A stretch of DNA of 64,000 nucleotides. Source: Geodermatophilus tzadiensis (GTDB lineage Bacteria > Actinomycetota > Actinomycetes > Mycobacteriales > Geodermatophilaceae). The stretch lies in assembly GCF_003002915.1 (NCBI RefSeq), contig NZ_PVTG01000001.1, forward strand, positions 549,266 to 613,265. The letters are read 5' to 3'. The notes beneath the pieces were generated by a model. That model saw only the letters and a list, made by a program, of their open reading frames with translations. It made no database searches and was not told the DNA's origin. The translations under genes were made by a program, and so were the position numbers. Positions 7,767-16,189 of this stretch are shown piece by piece; position 1 is the stretch's first letter, and each line of letters opens with the position of its first letter.

Positions 7767-7841
7767 TCAGGCGGCGCGACACAGGGCGCTGCCGACGCGG
7801 CACAGGTCGACTGTGCGGCGCGAGGTCAGCAGGGTGCCCAC
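7767..7841 (-). CDS. Leaderless Cys-containing leader peptide of the sulfurtransferase operon
   Basis: A 24-residue peptide ending RRTVDLCRVGSALCRAA. It belongs to the recurrent actinobacterial pattern of short leader peptides with DLCRV...LCR found upstream of sulfur-metabolism genes, often annotated just as putative leader peptide. In mycobacteria, leaderless Cys-rich short ORFs upstream of the cysA2 operon act as cysteine-responsive attenuators. Here there are two isolated Cys codons rather than a poly-Cys run. The GTG start has a TACCCT -10 box exactly six bases upstream, so translation likely starts at the 5' end of the mRNA. The regulatory role is inferred from position and motif. Confidence 0.75.
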   Translation of the reverse strand: MGTLLTSRRTVDLCRVGSALCRAA

Positions 7842-7847
7842 GCGGCG

Positions 7848-7853
7848 AGGGTA
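7848..7853 (-). promoter_or_regulatory. -10 box TACCCT for leader peptide / sulfurtransferase operon
   Basis: On the minus strand TACCCT, six bases, then GTG at 7841. This gives the DUF4395-cysA2-sseC genes their own promoter, separate from the thioredoxin gene that ends at 7859. Confidence 0.6.
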
Positions 7854-7858
7854 ACCGA

Positions 7859-8299
7859 TCACGATGGGGCCCCCGTGTGGGCGTCGACGACGGCGGTGAG
7901 CTCCTCGGGCCGGGGCGCGCCGCTGCTGCGGCCGAGCAGCCGGCCCTGGCGGTCCAGGTAGAACAGCGTCGGCGTGCGCCGGACGCCGAGCTCGCGGACG
8001 GCGTCGAGGTGGCTCTCCGCGTCGACGTGCACGTAGGCCAGGCCCGGCCGGGTCCCCTGCAGGTGCAGCAGCCGGGCCCGGGTGGTCCGGCACGGGCCGC
8101 AGAACGCGGTGGAGAACTGGACGACGGTGAGGTCGGCGTCCCCGGGCCGCACGCCGAGGCCCTCGAGCACGGCGGTCGGTCCGCCCACGGTCTCCTCCTC
8201 CACCGTCCGCACCCTGCCGTCGCGGGCGCGCAGCCACGCCGCCGCCGCGGCGGTCAGGACCAGCGCCACGGCGAGCACCAGCAGCCCGGTCCCGCTCAT
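7859..8299 (-). CDS. thiX: Membrane-anchored thioredoxin-like protein (ThiX-like)
   Basis: A 146-residue protein with an N-terminal membrane anchor (residues 4-23) and a thioredoxin domain. The CGPC redox motif is at residues 67-70 and the cis-Pro loop is [17 protein letters not shown]. The domain probably faces one side of the inner membrane as a disulfide reductase or thiol carrier; orientation is not certain. M. tuberculosis has a thioredoxin (thiX, Rv0816c) at the same place, between cysA2 and the LmeA gene. ATG 8299 was chosen because the upstream extension is antisense to the next gene's end. Confidence 0.88.
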   Translation of the reverse strand: MSGTGLLVLAVALVLTAAAAAWLRARDGRVRTVEEETVGGPTAVLEGLGVRPGDADLTVVQFSTAFCGPCRTTRARLLHLQGTRPGLAYVHVDAESHLDAVRELGVRRTPTLFYLDRQGRLLGRSSGAPRPEELTAVVDAHTGAPS

Positions 8300-8348
8300 C
8301 CCCCGCCCCAACCGGGGCCGCCCGGGGGGCATTCCCCGGGTCACCCGG

Positions 8349-9041
8349 TCAGGCGGTGGCCGAGAAGACGACGTCGCTGCCCTCGACCGCGACCCGCACC
8401 CCGTCGTCCCCGGGCGTGACCCCGGTGAGCTGCAGGTCGTAGGGCAGCTCGACCGGGTAGCGCAGGTCGAGCAGCGCGACGGCCCGGTCGACGACGAAGC
8501 CGGGGACGCCGACACCGCCCGCGGCGGCGTCCTCCACCACGACGACGAGCTCGTCGCCCTCGAGGACGACGTCGCCGGTGGCGGTGAGCGGCACCGTGTA
8601 GCCGAGCACCTCGACCGTCCGGGTCACGCGCAGCCCGTCGCCGGCGCGCTCGAGGGTGGTGCCGGCGCCGAGCTCGCGCGAGAGCAGCGCGTAGGTGAGC
8701 GTCGCCGTCCCGTCCACCCGGTCCACCGGCACCCGCTCCACCGAGCCCGACAGCGCGTCGGACAGCGGCACGTGCACCCCGCGCAGCGTGACGTCGGCGC
8801 GGGTGCCCTCGGGCTGCCCCAGGTCGTCGGCGGTCAGCCCGATGCGCACCTCGTCGTAGCGCTCCTGCACCGCCTGGGTGAGGAACGGCCAGCCGGCGAC
8901 GTCCACGTCGGGTGCGCCGGCCAGGCCGCCGGCCTCCTGCAGCGTCGCGGCAACCCGCTCCTCGGCGATCCCCTCGGCCACCGGGTCGGCGACCAGCGCG
9001 AGCAGGACCAGGACCACCAGGACGACCAGGAGTGCGCGCAC
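8349..9041 (-). CDS. lmeA: LmeA-like DUF2993 lipid-binding protein
   Basis: A 230-residue protein with an N-terminal hydrophobic anchor or signal (about residues 2-16) and a DUF2993 domain. Family features seen are [28 protein letters not shown] and a C-terminal [14 protein letters not shown]. The mycobacterial homologue at the equivalent locus (Rv0817c, LmeA) binds phospholipid and is needed for mannan elongation of lipomannan in the periplasm. The GTG start at 9041 lies two bases after the stop of the upstream membrane protein. A role in envelope glycolipid assembly is inferred from homology. Confidence 0.85.
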   Translation of the reverse strand: MRALLVVLVVLVLLALVADPVAEGIAEERVAATLQEAGGLAGAPDVDVAGWPFLTQAVQERYDEVRIGLTADDLGQPEGTRADVTLRGVHVPLSDALSGSVERVPVDRVDGTATLTYALLSRELGAGTTLERAGDGLRVTRTVEVLGYTVPLTATGDVVLEGDELVVVVEDAAAGGVGVPGFVVDRAVALLDLRYPVELPYDLQLTGVTPGDDGVRVAVEGSDVVFSATA

Positions 9042-9043
9042 GG

Positions 9044-9865
9044 TCAGACCACGGCGAGGGCGAGCAGCGCCGGGGCACAGACGGCGAGCGGCAGGACGGC
9101 GTCCCCCAGCACGCCGGCGGCCGGCCGGACCCCGTCGGCGGACGCGGCGTCGGCGAGGGCGAAGGAGGCGGCCAGCCCGGCGAGGGCGGCGACCAGCCCC
9201 AGGACCAGACCGGTGGTCACCCCGGTGACCACCTCGACCAGGTCGCCGGTGCCGCTGCTCCACAGCGCGACGGCGACGCCCGCCGCCACCGCCAGCAGCA
9301 TCCCGGGCACGCCGCGGCCCACGCCCTCGGCGACCGCGGGCCGCGGCAGCACGGCGTCGACCAGGTGCCCGGCGGCCAGGGCCGCGCCGACGACGAGCAG
9401 CGGCGAGCCGGCCGGGTCGCCGTCGTCCCCCGCGACGTCGGGGAGCAGGAGCAGCGCGAGCGCGCACGCGGCGGCCACCAGCAGCGCGGTGGCGCCCAGC
9501 GAGCCGACGACGTCGCGGCGCGGCGGGCGGCGCAGCATCTGGTGCAGCACCGAGGCCAGCAGCGCCGGTCCGGCGACGGCGAGCACCGCGCCCGGGCCGG
9601 GGCGGTCGGCCGCGGTGACCAGCAGGTCGGCCACGACGCCGGCCGTCAGCGCGAGCACCGCGACCCCCACGGCGCCGGCCGGGGCGGTGGCCGCCACCCA
9701 GCCGACGGCCAGCGCGGCCTGCAGCACCACCACCGCGGCCGGCCGGCCCTGCTCACCCAGCACGGCGGGCGCTCCGACCAGCAGTGCGGTCGCGCCCGCC
9801 ACGGCCACGGCGGCGGCCAGCTGCCGCGCGCGCGTGGACGGCCGGGACTCCAGCGCGGTGGTCAC
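9044..9865 (-). CDS. Multi-span membrane protein of unknown function
   Basis: A 273-residue Ala/Val/Leu-rich protein with about eight predicted membrane helices separated by short loops. There is one cytoplasmic-type basic loop (MLRRPPRRD) near the middle and an acidic loop with DVAGDDGD. No named domain is recognised. GTG 9865 has an excellent GAGGGGGG ribosome binding site. It is divergent from glnR and two bases upstream of the LmeA-like gene, so the two are probably co-transcribed. A link to envelope lipid export is only a guess from that neighbour. Confidence 0.75.
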   Translation of the reverse strand: MTTALESRPSTRARQLAAAVAVAGATALLVGAPAVLGEQGRPAAVVVLQAALAVGWVAATAPAGAVGVAVLALTAGVVADLLVTAADRPGPGAVLAVAGPALLASVLHQMLRRPPRRDVVGSLGATALLVAAACALALLLLPDVAGDDGDPAGSPLLVVGAALAAGHLVDAVLPRPAVAEGVGRGVPGMLLAVAAGVAVALWSSGTGDLVEVVTGVTTGLVLGLVAALAGLAASFALADAASADGVRPAAGVLGDAVLPLAVCAPALLALAVV

Positions 9866-10022
9866 GCACCCCCCTCGCCGGGACCCGGCGGCGCCACGTC
9901 GGGCCGCGTCGCCTGCGATCGTGGCAGACACCCGCCGCCCCGGCGCCCGACGAACGGACCGGTCCGCGCTCCGGCGTGTCGCGGTGCGGTCACGGTCACC
10001 GGGAGTCGGACTCCGCGTCGGC

Positions 10023-10028
10023 TATCCT
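10023..10028 (+). promoter_or_regulatory. Putative glnR -10 box TATCCT
   Basis: TATCCT lies 49 bases before the glnR ATG, in the spacer between the divergent membrane gene and glnR. It matches the TAnnnT actinobacterial -10 pattern. No convincing -35 is seen. Confidence 0.4.
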
Positions 10029-10076
10029 GCGATCTCGGTTCGACAGCGCCGTCGACAGCCTCCCCGAGGAGACGAC

Positions 10077-10823
10077 ATGCGACTCGTGCTCATGACCGCG
10101 GCGCGTCAGGCCACCACCGAGGTGCTGCCTGCCCTGGGCCTGCTCGGCCACCAGGTGCGCGTGGTGCCCCCGGAACTGTCCAGCCTGCTCGACGGCGACT
10201 CCGGCGACGTCGTGCTCGTCGACGCCCGCCACGACCTCATCCAGGCCCGCACGCTGTGCGGCCTGCTGTCCTCCACCGGGGTGGCCTCCGCGCTGGTCGC
10301 GGTGCTCTCCGAGGGCGGGCTGGTCGCGCTGTCGGCCGACTGGGGTGTCGACGACGTGCTGCTCGACACCGCCGGCCCCGCCGAGGTCGACGCCCGGCTG
10401 AAGTGGGCCACCGCGCGCCGGCTCGCCGCCACCACCCCGGCCGACGGCGCCGACGGCGGCGTCACCCAGGCCGGCGAGCTCGTCATCGACGAGCACAGCT
10501 ACTCGGCCAAGCTGCGCGGGCGGCCGCTGGACCTCACCTACAAGGAGTTCGAGCTCCTCAAGTACCTCGCCCAGCACCCGGGCCGGGTCTTCTCCCGGGC
10601 CCAGCTGCTGCAGGAGATCTGGGGCTACGACTACTTCGGCGGCACCCGCACCGTCGACGTCCACGTCCGCCGGCTGCGCGCCAAGCTCGGCACCGAGCAC
10701 GAGGCGCTGATCGGCACGGTGCGCAACGTGGGCTACAAGCTCGACCAGCAGGTCGCCGACGCCACCGCGGCCGCCGCGCGCGCCGAGGCGGAGGAGCGGG
10801 CCACGCCCGCGCCACTGCGCTGA
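10077..10823 (+). CDS. glnR: Nitrogen-response regulator GlnR (OmpR-type)
   Basis: A 248-residue orphan response regulator. The receiver-like domain is about residues 1-115 ([20 protein letters not shown]) and the winged-helix DNA-binding domain about 145-230 ([35 protein letters not shown]). The effector domain is almost identical to mycobacterial GlnR (Rv0818). GlnR controls glutamine synthetase, ammonium and nitrate uptake genes according to nitrogen supply and acts without a cognate kinase. ATG 10077 has GAGGAG nine bases upstream. The mshD gene overlaps its stop codon, as the two are neighbours in mycobacteria. Confidence 0.95.
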   Translation: MRLVLMTAARQATTEVLPALGLLGHQVRVVPPELSSLLDGDSGDVVLVDARHDLIQARTLCGLLSSTGVASALVAVLSEGGLVALSADWGVDDVLLDTAGPAEVDARLKWATARRLAATTPADGADGGVTQAGELVIDEHSYSAKLRGRPLDLTYKEFELLKYLAQHPGRVFSRAQLLQEIWGYDYFGGTRTVDVHVRRLRAKLGTEHEALIGTVRNVGYKLDQQVADATAAAARAEAEERATPAPLR

Positions 10824-11764
10824 GCACTCCCCCCGTCCGCGACGCCGGGCGACTCGACCCGGCCGCCACGGCGGCCGTCCTCGCGCTGCTGCGCGCGGCG
10901 GCGGCCGCCGACGGGGTGCGCCCGCTGTCGGAGGAGGCCGAGCTGCGGCTGCAGCACGGCGGTCCGCCCGGCGGCCGGGACGTCCTCGTGCTCGACGACG
11001 GCGGCGCCCCGGCCGGGTACGCCCGCCTGGAGCTCGGGCCGCCGGGCTCGGCGGACGACGCGGAGGCCGAGCTGGTCGTGGCGCCGGCCGCCCGCGGCCG
11101 CGGCGTCGGGGACACCCTGCTGACCCGCGTCGAGGAGCTGGCCGGCGACCGCCCGCTGCGGGTGTGGGCGCACGGCGACCTGCCTCCGGCCACCGCGCTG
11201 GCCACCGCCCACGGCTACACGCGGGCGCGGGTGCTGCTGCAGATGCGCCGCCCGCTCACCGACGACGACCTCGAGCCCCGTGCCGGGCTGCCCGCGGACG
11301 TGCGCGTGGCCGCCTACCGGCCCGGCCGCGACGGGCCGGCCTGGCTGCGGGTCAACGCCCGCGCCTTCGCCACCCACCCCGAGCAGGGTGCCTGGACGCC
11401 GGAGGACCTGCGGCTGCGCGAGGCCGAGCCCTGGTTCGACCCGGCCGGCTTCCTGCTGGCCTGGCGCGGCGACCCGGACGCCGGCGGCACGCTGCTCGGC
11501 TCGCACTGGACCAAGGTGCACCCGCCCGGCGACGCCGGCCCCGACCCCGTGGGCGAGGTGTACGTCCTCGGCATCGACCCCGACGCGCAGGGGCTGGGCC
11601 TGGGCCGCGCGCTGACCGACCTCGGCCTGGCGCACCTGCGCGCCCGCGGCCTGGAGCAGGTGCTGCTCTACGTCGAGGAGGACAACGTCGCGGCGGTGCG
11701 GCTCTACGAGGGCCGCGGCTTCACCCGGTACGCCGTCGACGTCTCCTGGCGGCGCGTGCCCTGA
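10820..11764 (+). CDS. mshD: Mycothiol synthase (acetyltransferase) MshD, probable CTG start
   Basis: A 314-residue protein of two GNAT domains (about residues 5-145 and 155-314). The second carries the acetyl-CoA loop [18 protein letters not shown] and [19 protein letters not shown]. It acetylates Cys-GlcN-Ins, the last step in mycothiol synthesis in the cytoplasm. Length matches M. tuberculosis MshD (315). No ATG or GTG exists in frame near the conserved N-terminus. The only codon giving the expected length and a typical coupling is CTG 10820, which overlaps the glnR stop as CTGA. The next GTG would remove ~30 conserved residues. A hairpin follows the stop. Confidence 0.9.
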   Translation: MSTPPVRDAGRLDPAATAAVLALLRAAAAADGVRPLSEEAELRLQHGGPPGGRDVLVLDDGGAPAGYARLELGPPGSADDAEAELVVAPAARGRGVGDTLLTRVEELAGDRPLRVWAHGDLPPATALATAHGYTRARVLLQMRRPLTDDDLEPRAGLPADVRVAAYRPGRDGPAWLRVNARAFATHPEQGAWTPEDLRLREAEPWFDPAGFLLAWRGDPDAGGTLLGSHWTKVHPPGDAGPDPVGEVYVLGIDPDAQGLGLGRALTDLGLAHLRARGLEQVLLYVEEDNVAAVRLYEGRGFTRYAVDVSWRRVP

Positions 11765-11767
11765 GGG

Positions 11768-11789
11768 GGCGCAAACGGCCCTTTGTGCC
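11768..11789 (+). terminator. Hairpin terminator after mshD
   Basis: GGCGCAAA / TTTGTGCC arms (one G-U pair) with a six-base loop start three bases beyond the mshD stop. The hairpin separates glnR-mshD from the pst operon. Confidence 0.6.
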
Positions 11790-11880
11790 GCACCGCGCGT
11801 GTCGGCCGCCACCCGAATCGCAGCGGTTCACCTGCTGGACGTGACGCCGTTCTCACCCGGTCGGGAAAGGCTCGGTCGGC

Positions 11881-11902
11881 GTTCACCGGCCGTTCACCGA
11901 TC
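11881..11902 (+). promoter_or_regulatory. PHO-box-like direct repeat upstream of pstS
   Basis: Two 11-base direct repeat units, GTTCACCGGCC and GTTCACCGATC, lie end to end. This matches the form of the actinobacterial PHO box (11-bp units beginning GTTCACC) bound by the phosphate regulator PhoP of Streptomyces type. A further GTTCACC is at 11826. The -10 box is ~28 bases downstream. Confidence 0.7.
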
Positions 11903-11929
11903 CACCCGGGACCGGCCACCTGGGCTGCC

Positions 11930-11935
11930 TACCGT
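11930..11935 (+). promoter_or_regulatory. Putative pstS -10 box TACCGT
   Basis: TACCGT lies 67 bases before the pstS start, with the PHO-box-like repeat in place of a -35 element. This is typical of an activator-dependent promoter. Confidence 0.5.
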
Positions 11936-12001
11936 CCCTGACCGTTGGTCCCGCTCCGCCCGGCGACGAGGCCCGGGCCCCCTCTCCCGAAAGGCACTGA
12001 G

Positions 12002-13123
12002 TTGAAGCTCAGCACCAGGTCGCGTGCCGCCGTCCTCTCGACGGCACTGGCCAGCACCCTCGCCCTCGCCGCGTGCGGCGCCGCCAACGAGACCGAGGCC
12101 TCGTCGGGCGGCAGCGGCGGCGGCAGCGGCGAGAGCGCCGCCGAGCTCAGTGGTGACCTCGTCGGCGCCGGCGCGAGCAGCCAGCAGGCGGCCATGGAGG
12201 CCTGGCAGGCCGGGTTCGAGGGCGAGTACCCCGGCGTCCAGTTCAGCTACGACCCGGCCGGCTCCGGTGCCGGCCGCGAGCAGTTCATCGACGGTCGCGC
12301 CGACTTCGCCGGCTCCGACGCCGCGCTGGACGACGAGGAGCTGACCGCCGCCCGGGAGCGCTGCGGCGGCGGCGAGGTCTTCGAGCTGCCGAACTACATC
12401 TCGCCGATCGCGGTCATCTTCAACCTCGAGGGCGTCGACTCGCTCGACCTGTCGCCGGACCTCATCGCGCGCATCTTCACCGGCCAGATCACCACCTGGA
12501 ACGACCCGGCCATCGCCGAGGCCAACCCGGACGCGCAGCTGCCCGACACGGCGATCACCCCGGTGCACCGCGGTGACGACTCCGGCACCACGGACAACTT
12601 CACCGACTACCTGTTCCAGACCGCGCCCGACGTGTGGACCTCCGAGCCCGACGGCGTCTGGCCGCTGCCCGGTGGCGAGGCCGCCAACGGCACGTCCGGC
12701 GTCGTGGGCGTCGTCGAGAGCACCGCCGGCGCCGTGACCTACGCCGACGCCAGCCGCGCCGGCGAGCTGGGTGTCGCGAGCGTCGCCGTCGGTGAGGAGT
12801 TCGTCGCCCCGTCGGCCGAGGCCGCCGCGACGATCGTGGAGAACTCCCCGCGCGTCGAGGGCCGCGGCGAGTACGACTTCGCCATCGAGCTCGACCGGCA
12901 GACCGAGGGCACCGGTGAGTACCCGATCGTCCTGGTCAGCTACCACGTCGGCTGCGTCCAGTACGACGACCAGGCGGCCGCCGACAACGTCAAGGCCTTC
13001 ATGACCTACGTGATCAGCGAGGACGGCCAGTCGGCCGCGGCGGAGAACGCCGGCAGCGCGCCCATCTCCGACACCCTGCGCGAGCAGGCGCAGTCCGCGG
13101 TCGACGCCATCACCGCCGGCTGA
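12002..13123 (+). CDS. pstS: Phosphate ABC transporter substrate-binding lipoprotein PstS
   Basis: A 373-residue lipoprotein. The signal peptide ends in the lipobox LALAAC with lipidated C25, followed by a Gly/Ser linker and the phosphate-binding domain (GAGASSQQ, SYDPAGSGAGREQF, DFAGSD, HRGDDSGTT). It binds phosphate outside the membrane and delivers it to PstCA. The start is taken as TTG 12002, preceded by GAAAGG, because it gives a normal signal peptide. The longer frame upstream runs through the promoter. It is the first gene of pstSCAB and is probably induced under phosphate limitation through the PHO box. Confidence 0.95.
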   Translation: MKLSTRSRAAVLSTALASTLALAACGAANETEASSGGSGGGSGESAAELSGDLVGAGASSQQAAMEAWQAGFEGEYPGVQFSYDPAGSGAGREQFIDGRADFAGSDAALDDEELTAARERCGGGEVFELPNYISPIAVIFNLEGVDSLDLSPDLIARIFTGQITTWNDPAIAEANPDAQLPDTAITPVHRGDDSGTTDNFTDYLFQTAPDVWTSEPDGVWPLPGGEAANGTSGVVGVVESTAGAVTYADASRAGELGVASVAVGEEFVAPSAEAAATIVENSPRVEGRGEYDFAIELDRQTEGTGEYPIVLVSYHVGCVQYDDQAAADNVKAFMTYVISEDGQSAAAENAGSAPISDTLREQAQSAVDAITAG

Positions 13124-13136
13124 CCGGTACCACCCC

Positions 13137-13172
13137 GGTGGCCCGGTGCGTCGCGAGACGCCCCGGGCCACC
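13137..13172 (+). promoter_or_regulatory. Hairpin between pstS and pstC
   Basis: GGTGGCCCGG / CCGGGCCACC perfect 10-bp arms with a 16-base loop lie in the 106-base pstS-pstC spacer. Such a stem could partly terminate or stabilise the upstream mRNA, giving more PstS than permease. That role is inference. Confidence 0.55.
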
Positions 13173-13229
13173 GCCCCGCCCGGAGACGGGCTCCGACGCA
13201 CCACCGCCGATCGACCACCCGGAGCAACG

Positions 13230-14183
13230 GTGACCGCCACGAAGACCCCGACCGAACGTCCGCCGGCGCAGCGCGTCGTCCGCCGGGCCGGTGATCGCCT
13301 CTTCGCCGGCAGCGCCAAGGGCTCGGGCATCTTCATCCTGGTCGTGCTCGCCGGCGTGGCCGCCTTCCTCATCGGCGAGGCGATCCCGGCGCTCACCGCG
13401 CCCGCGGAGGACGTGCCCGGCGGCGAGGGCCTGTCCGGCTACATCGCCCCCCTGGTCCTCGGGACCCTGCTCGGCGCCGTCCTGGCGCTGCTGGTGGCCA
13501 CGCCGCTCGCGGTGGGGATCGCCCTGTTCGTCACTTACTACGCGCCCCGCCGCATCGCGGCCGGCCTGGGGTACGCCATCGACCTGCTGGCGGCCATCCC
13601 GAGCGTGGTCTACGGCTTCTGGGGGCTGGCGGTCCTCGCCCCGGCCCTCGTCCCGTTCCACGTGTGGGCCGCCGACCACCTCGGCTGGCTGCCGCTCTTC
13701 GCGGGCCCGGCCTCCACCAGCGGACGCACGATGCTCACCGTGGGTCTGGTGCTCGCGGTGATGATCCTGCCGATCATCTCGGCCATCGCCCGCGAGGTGT
13801 TCAGCCAGGCGCCGGCGCTGCACCGCGAGGCCGCCCTGGCCCTCGGCGCGACGCGCTGGGAGATGATCAAGATGGCCGTGCTGCCGTACGGGAAGTCCGG
13901 TGTCATCGCCGGCGCCATGCTCGGCCTGGGCCGCGCGCTCGGCGAGACGATGGCGGTGGCCATCGTGCTGTCCGGTGGAGCAGGGGCCACCCTGAACCTG
14001 ATCAGCAGCTCGAACCCCTCGACGATCGCGTCGAACATCGCCCTGCGGTTCCCGGAGGCCACCGGCCTGGGCATCAACACCCTGATCGCCAGCGGGCTGG
14101 TGCTGTTCGTGATCACGCTCGCGGTCAACATGCTCGCCCGCTGGATTGTCAACCGGCGCGCCGACTTCTCCGGAGCCAACTGA
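13230..14183 (+). CDS. pstC: Phosphate ABC transporter permease PstC
   Basis: A 317-residue integral membrane permease with about six helices and the binding-protein-dependent transport fold. The cytoplasmic EAA loop reads EAALALGATRWEMIKMAVLP, the contact for the PstB ATPase. GRALGETMAVAIVLSGG is the conserved segment following it. GTG 13230 was chosen because GGAG lies ten bases upstream and the extension before it runs into the spacer hairpin. The stop overlaps the pstA start by one base (TGATG). Confidence 0.93.
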   Translation: MTATKTPTERPPAQRVVRRAGDRLFAGSAKGSGIFILVVLAGVAAFLIGEAIPALTAPAEDVPGGEGLSGYIAPLVLGTLLGAVLALLVATPLAVGIALFVTYYAPRRIAAGLGYAIDLLAAIPSVVYGFWGLAVLAPALVPFHVWAADHLGWLPLFAGPASTSGRTMLTVGLVLAVMILPIISAIAREVFSQAPALHREAALALGATRWEMIKMAVLPYGKSGVIAGAMLGLGRALGETMAVAIVLSGGAGATLNLISSSNPSTIASNIALRFPEATGLGINTLIASGLVLFVITLAVNMLARWIVNRRADFSGAN

Positions 14184-15262
14184 TGAGCACCTCGACCCAG
14201 TCCCCCACCCGGGTCGCCGAGGAGCCCGGGGGGGCGATCCGCAGGAACCGGCGGCTGCCCCGGTACGCCCCGCTCGGTCTCTACGTCGCGGGCATCGCGC
14301 TGGGCGCCGTGCTGTCGGCCCTCACGGGCTTCAGCATCGCCCTGACGGCCGTCTACGGCGCCGTCCTGGGCACGCTCGCCGTCTACACCGGGGCGCGCGC
14401 CGTCGAGGGCCGCCGCAAGGCCACCGACCGCCTGGTGACCGCGCTGGTCACGACGGCGTTCGCGATCGCGATGGTCCCGCTCGTGTCGCTGGTCTACACC
14501 GTCCTCGACAAGGGCCTGGCCCGGTTCGACGCCCAGTTCTTCACCAACTCGATGTTCCGGGTCGTGGGCGAGGGCGGCGGCGCCTACCACGCCGTCCTCG
14601 GCACGGTGGTCATCACCGCGGTCACCGCGGTCATCTCGGTGCCCATCGGCCTGCTGACGGCCATCTACCTGGTGGAGTACGGCACCGGCCGGCTGAAGAA
14701 GGCGATCACCTTCTTCGTCGACGTCATGACCGGCATCCCGTCGATCGTGGCGGGCCTCTTCGCCTTCGCGCTGTTCACGCTCCTCTTCGGCAACGACGTC
14801 CGGCTCGGCCTGATGGGCTCGGCGGCCCTCGCGGTGCTGATGATCCCGGTCGTCGTCCGCTCCTGCGAGGAGGTGCTCAAGCTCGTCCCCAACGAGCTGC
14901 GGGAGGCGAGCTACGCGCTCGGGGTGCCCAAGTGGCGGACGATCGTCAAGGTGGTGCTGCCCACCGCCGTCGCGGGCCTGGGCACCGGCATCACGCTGGC
15001 CGTCGCGCGCGTCATCGGCGAGACGGCGCCGCTGCTCATCACCGTCGGCCTGGTCACCGGCACGAACCTCAACCCGTTCGACGGGCGCATGGCGACGCTG
15101 CCGGTGTTCGCGTACTACCAGCTGACGCAGCCGGGCACCGACACCCAGGCCTTCCTCGACCGGGCCTGGACGGCGGCCCTGGTCCTCATCATCCTGGTGA
15201 TGGTCCTCAACGTCGTGGCCCGCCTGATCAGCCGCTTCTTCGCCCCCAAGACCGGTCGCTGA
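14183..15262 (+). CDS. pstA: Phosphate ABC transporter permease PstA
   Basis: A 359-residue permease. An N-terminal extension of two helices (residues ~35-80) precedes the standard six-helix PstA core. The EAA loop is [20 protein letters not shown] and the following [10 protein letters not shown] is typical of PstA. It pairs with PstC to form the phosphate channel. ATG 14183 overlaps the pstC stop (TGATG), so translation is coupled. Confidence 0.93.
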   Translation: MSTSTQSPTRVAEEPGGAIRRNRRLPRYAPLGLYVAGIALGAVLSALTGFSIALTAVYGAVLGTLAVYTGARAVEGRRKATDRLVTALVTTAFAIAMVPLVSLVYTVLDKGLARFDAQFFTNSMFRVVGEGGGAYHAVLGTVVITAVTAVISVPIGLLTAIYLVEYGTGRLKKAITFFVDVMTGIPSIVAGLFAFALFTLLFGNDVRLGLMGSAALAVLMIPVVVRSCEEVLKLVPNELREASYALGVPKWRTIVKVVLPTAVAGLGTGITLAVARVIGETAPLLITVGLVTGTNLNPFDGRMATLPVFAYYQLTQPGTDTQAFLDRAWTAALVLIILVMVLNVVARLISRFFAPKTGR

Positions 15263-15287
15263 GCGACCCGACCCGGAGGATCCCCCC

Positions 15288-16067
15288 GTGGCCAAGCGCA
15301 TCGAGGTCTCCGACCTCAACATCTACTACGGCGACTTCCTCGCCGTGGAGGGTGTCAACGTCTCGATCGAGCCGCGCAGCATCACCGCGCTCATCGGGCC
15401 CTCGGGCTGCGGGAAGTCGACCTTCCTGCGGTCGCTCAACCGCATGCACGAGGTGATCCCGGGCGCCCGCGTCGAGGGCAAGGTCGTCATGGACGGCCAG
15501 GACCTCTACGGCGCCGACACCGACCCGGTCGACGTCCGCCGGCACATCGGCATGGTCTTCCAGCGGCCCAACCCGTTCCCGACGATGTCGATCTACGACA
15601 ACGTCATCGCCGGGAACCGGCTCAACGGCAAGAAGATGAAGAAGGCCGAGAGCGACGACGTCGTCGAGCGCGCCCTCCGCGGCGCCAACCTCTGGAACGA
15701 GGTCAAGGACCGCCTCGACCGCCCCGGATCGGGCCTCTCCGGCGGGCAGCAGCAGCGGCTGTGCATCGCCCGGGCCATCGCCGTCGGGCCCGACGTGCTG
15801 CTCATGGACGAGCCGTGCTCGGCCCTCGACCCGATCTCCACGCTGGCGATCGAGGACCTGATGACCGAGCTCAAGGACCGCTTCACCATCGTGATCGTCA
15901 CGCACAACATGCAGCAGGCGGCGCGGGTCAGCGAGTCCACCGGGTTCTTCAACCTCAACGGCGTCGGCCAGCCCGGCCGGCTCATCGAGTTCAACCCGAC
16001 CGAGAAGATCTTCAGCAACCCCGACCAGAAGGCGACCGAGGACTACATCTCCGGCCGCTTCGGATAG
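15288..16067 (+). CDS. pstB: Phosphate ABC transporter ATPase PstB
   Basis: A 259-residue ABC ATPase. Walker A is GPSGCGKST, the Q-loop FQRPNPFP, the signature LSGGQQQR, Walker B LLMDEP and the H-loop VTHN. It drives phosphate import through PstCA on the cytoplasmic face. The GTG start has GGAGG ten bases upstream. It is the last gene of the operon; no phoU is attached, unlike many pst operons. A perfect 22-bp palindromic hairpin follows. Confidence 0.96.
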   Translation: MAKRIEVSDLNIYYGDFLAVEGVNVSIEPRSITALIGPSGCGKSTFLRSLNRMHEVIPGARVEGKVVMDGQDLYGADTDPVDVRRHIGMVFQRPNPFPTMSIYDNVIAGNRLNGKKMKKAESDDVVERALRGANLWNEVKDRLDRPGSGLSGGQQQRLCIARAIAVGPDVLLMDEPCSALDPISTLAIEDLMTELKDRFTIVIVTHNMQQAARVSESTGFFNLNGVGQPGRLIEFNPTEKIFSNPDQKATEDYISGRFG

Positions 16068-16076
16068 GACGCCCCG

Positions 16077-16120
16077 GCGCGAGAGGCCCCTGCGGAGCGC
16101 TCCGCAGGGGCCTCTCGCGC
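16077..16120. terminator. Perfect palindromic terminator between pstB and LCP gene
   Basis: A 44-base perfect palindrome gives a 22-bp stem (arms begin GCGCGAGAGGCCCC) in the spacer of two convergent genes. It would form the same hairpin in both transcripts and so can serve both directions. Confidence 0.85.
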
Positions 16121-16189
16121 TGTGTGTGCACGTGGCGCGGACGGCGGGACGCCCGGCGCGCGGCGTGTGCACCCGCTGCGGGTCGGTGG

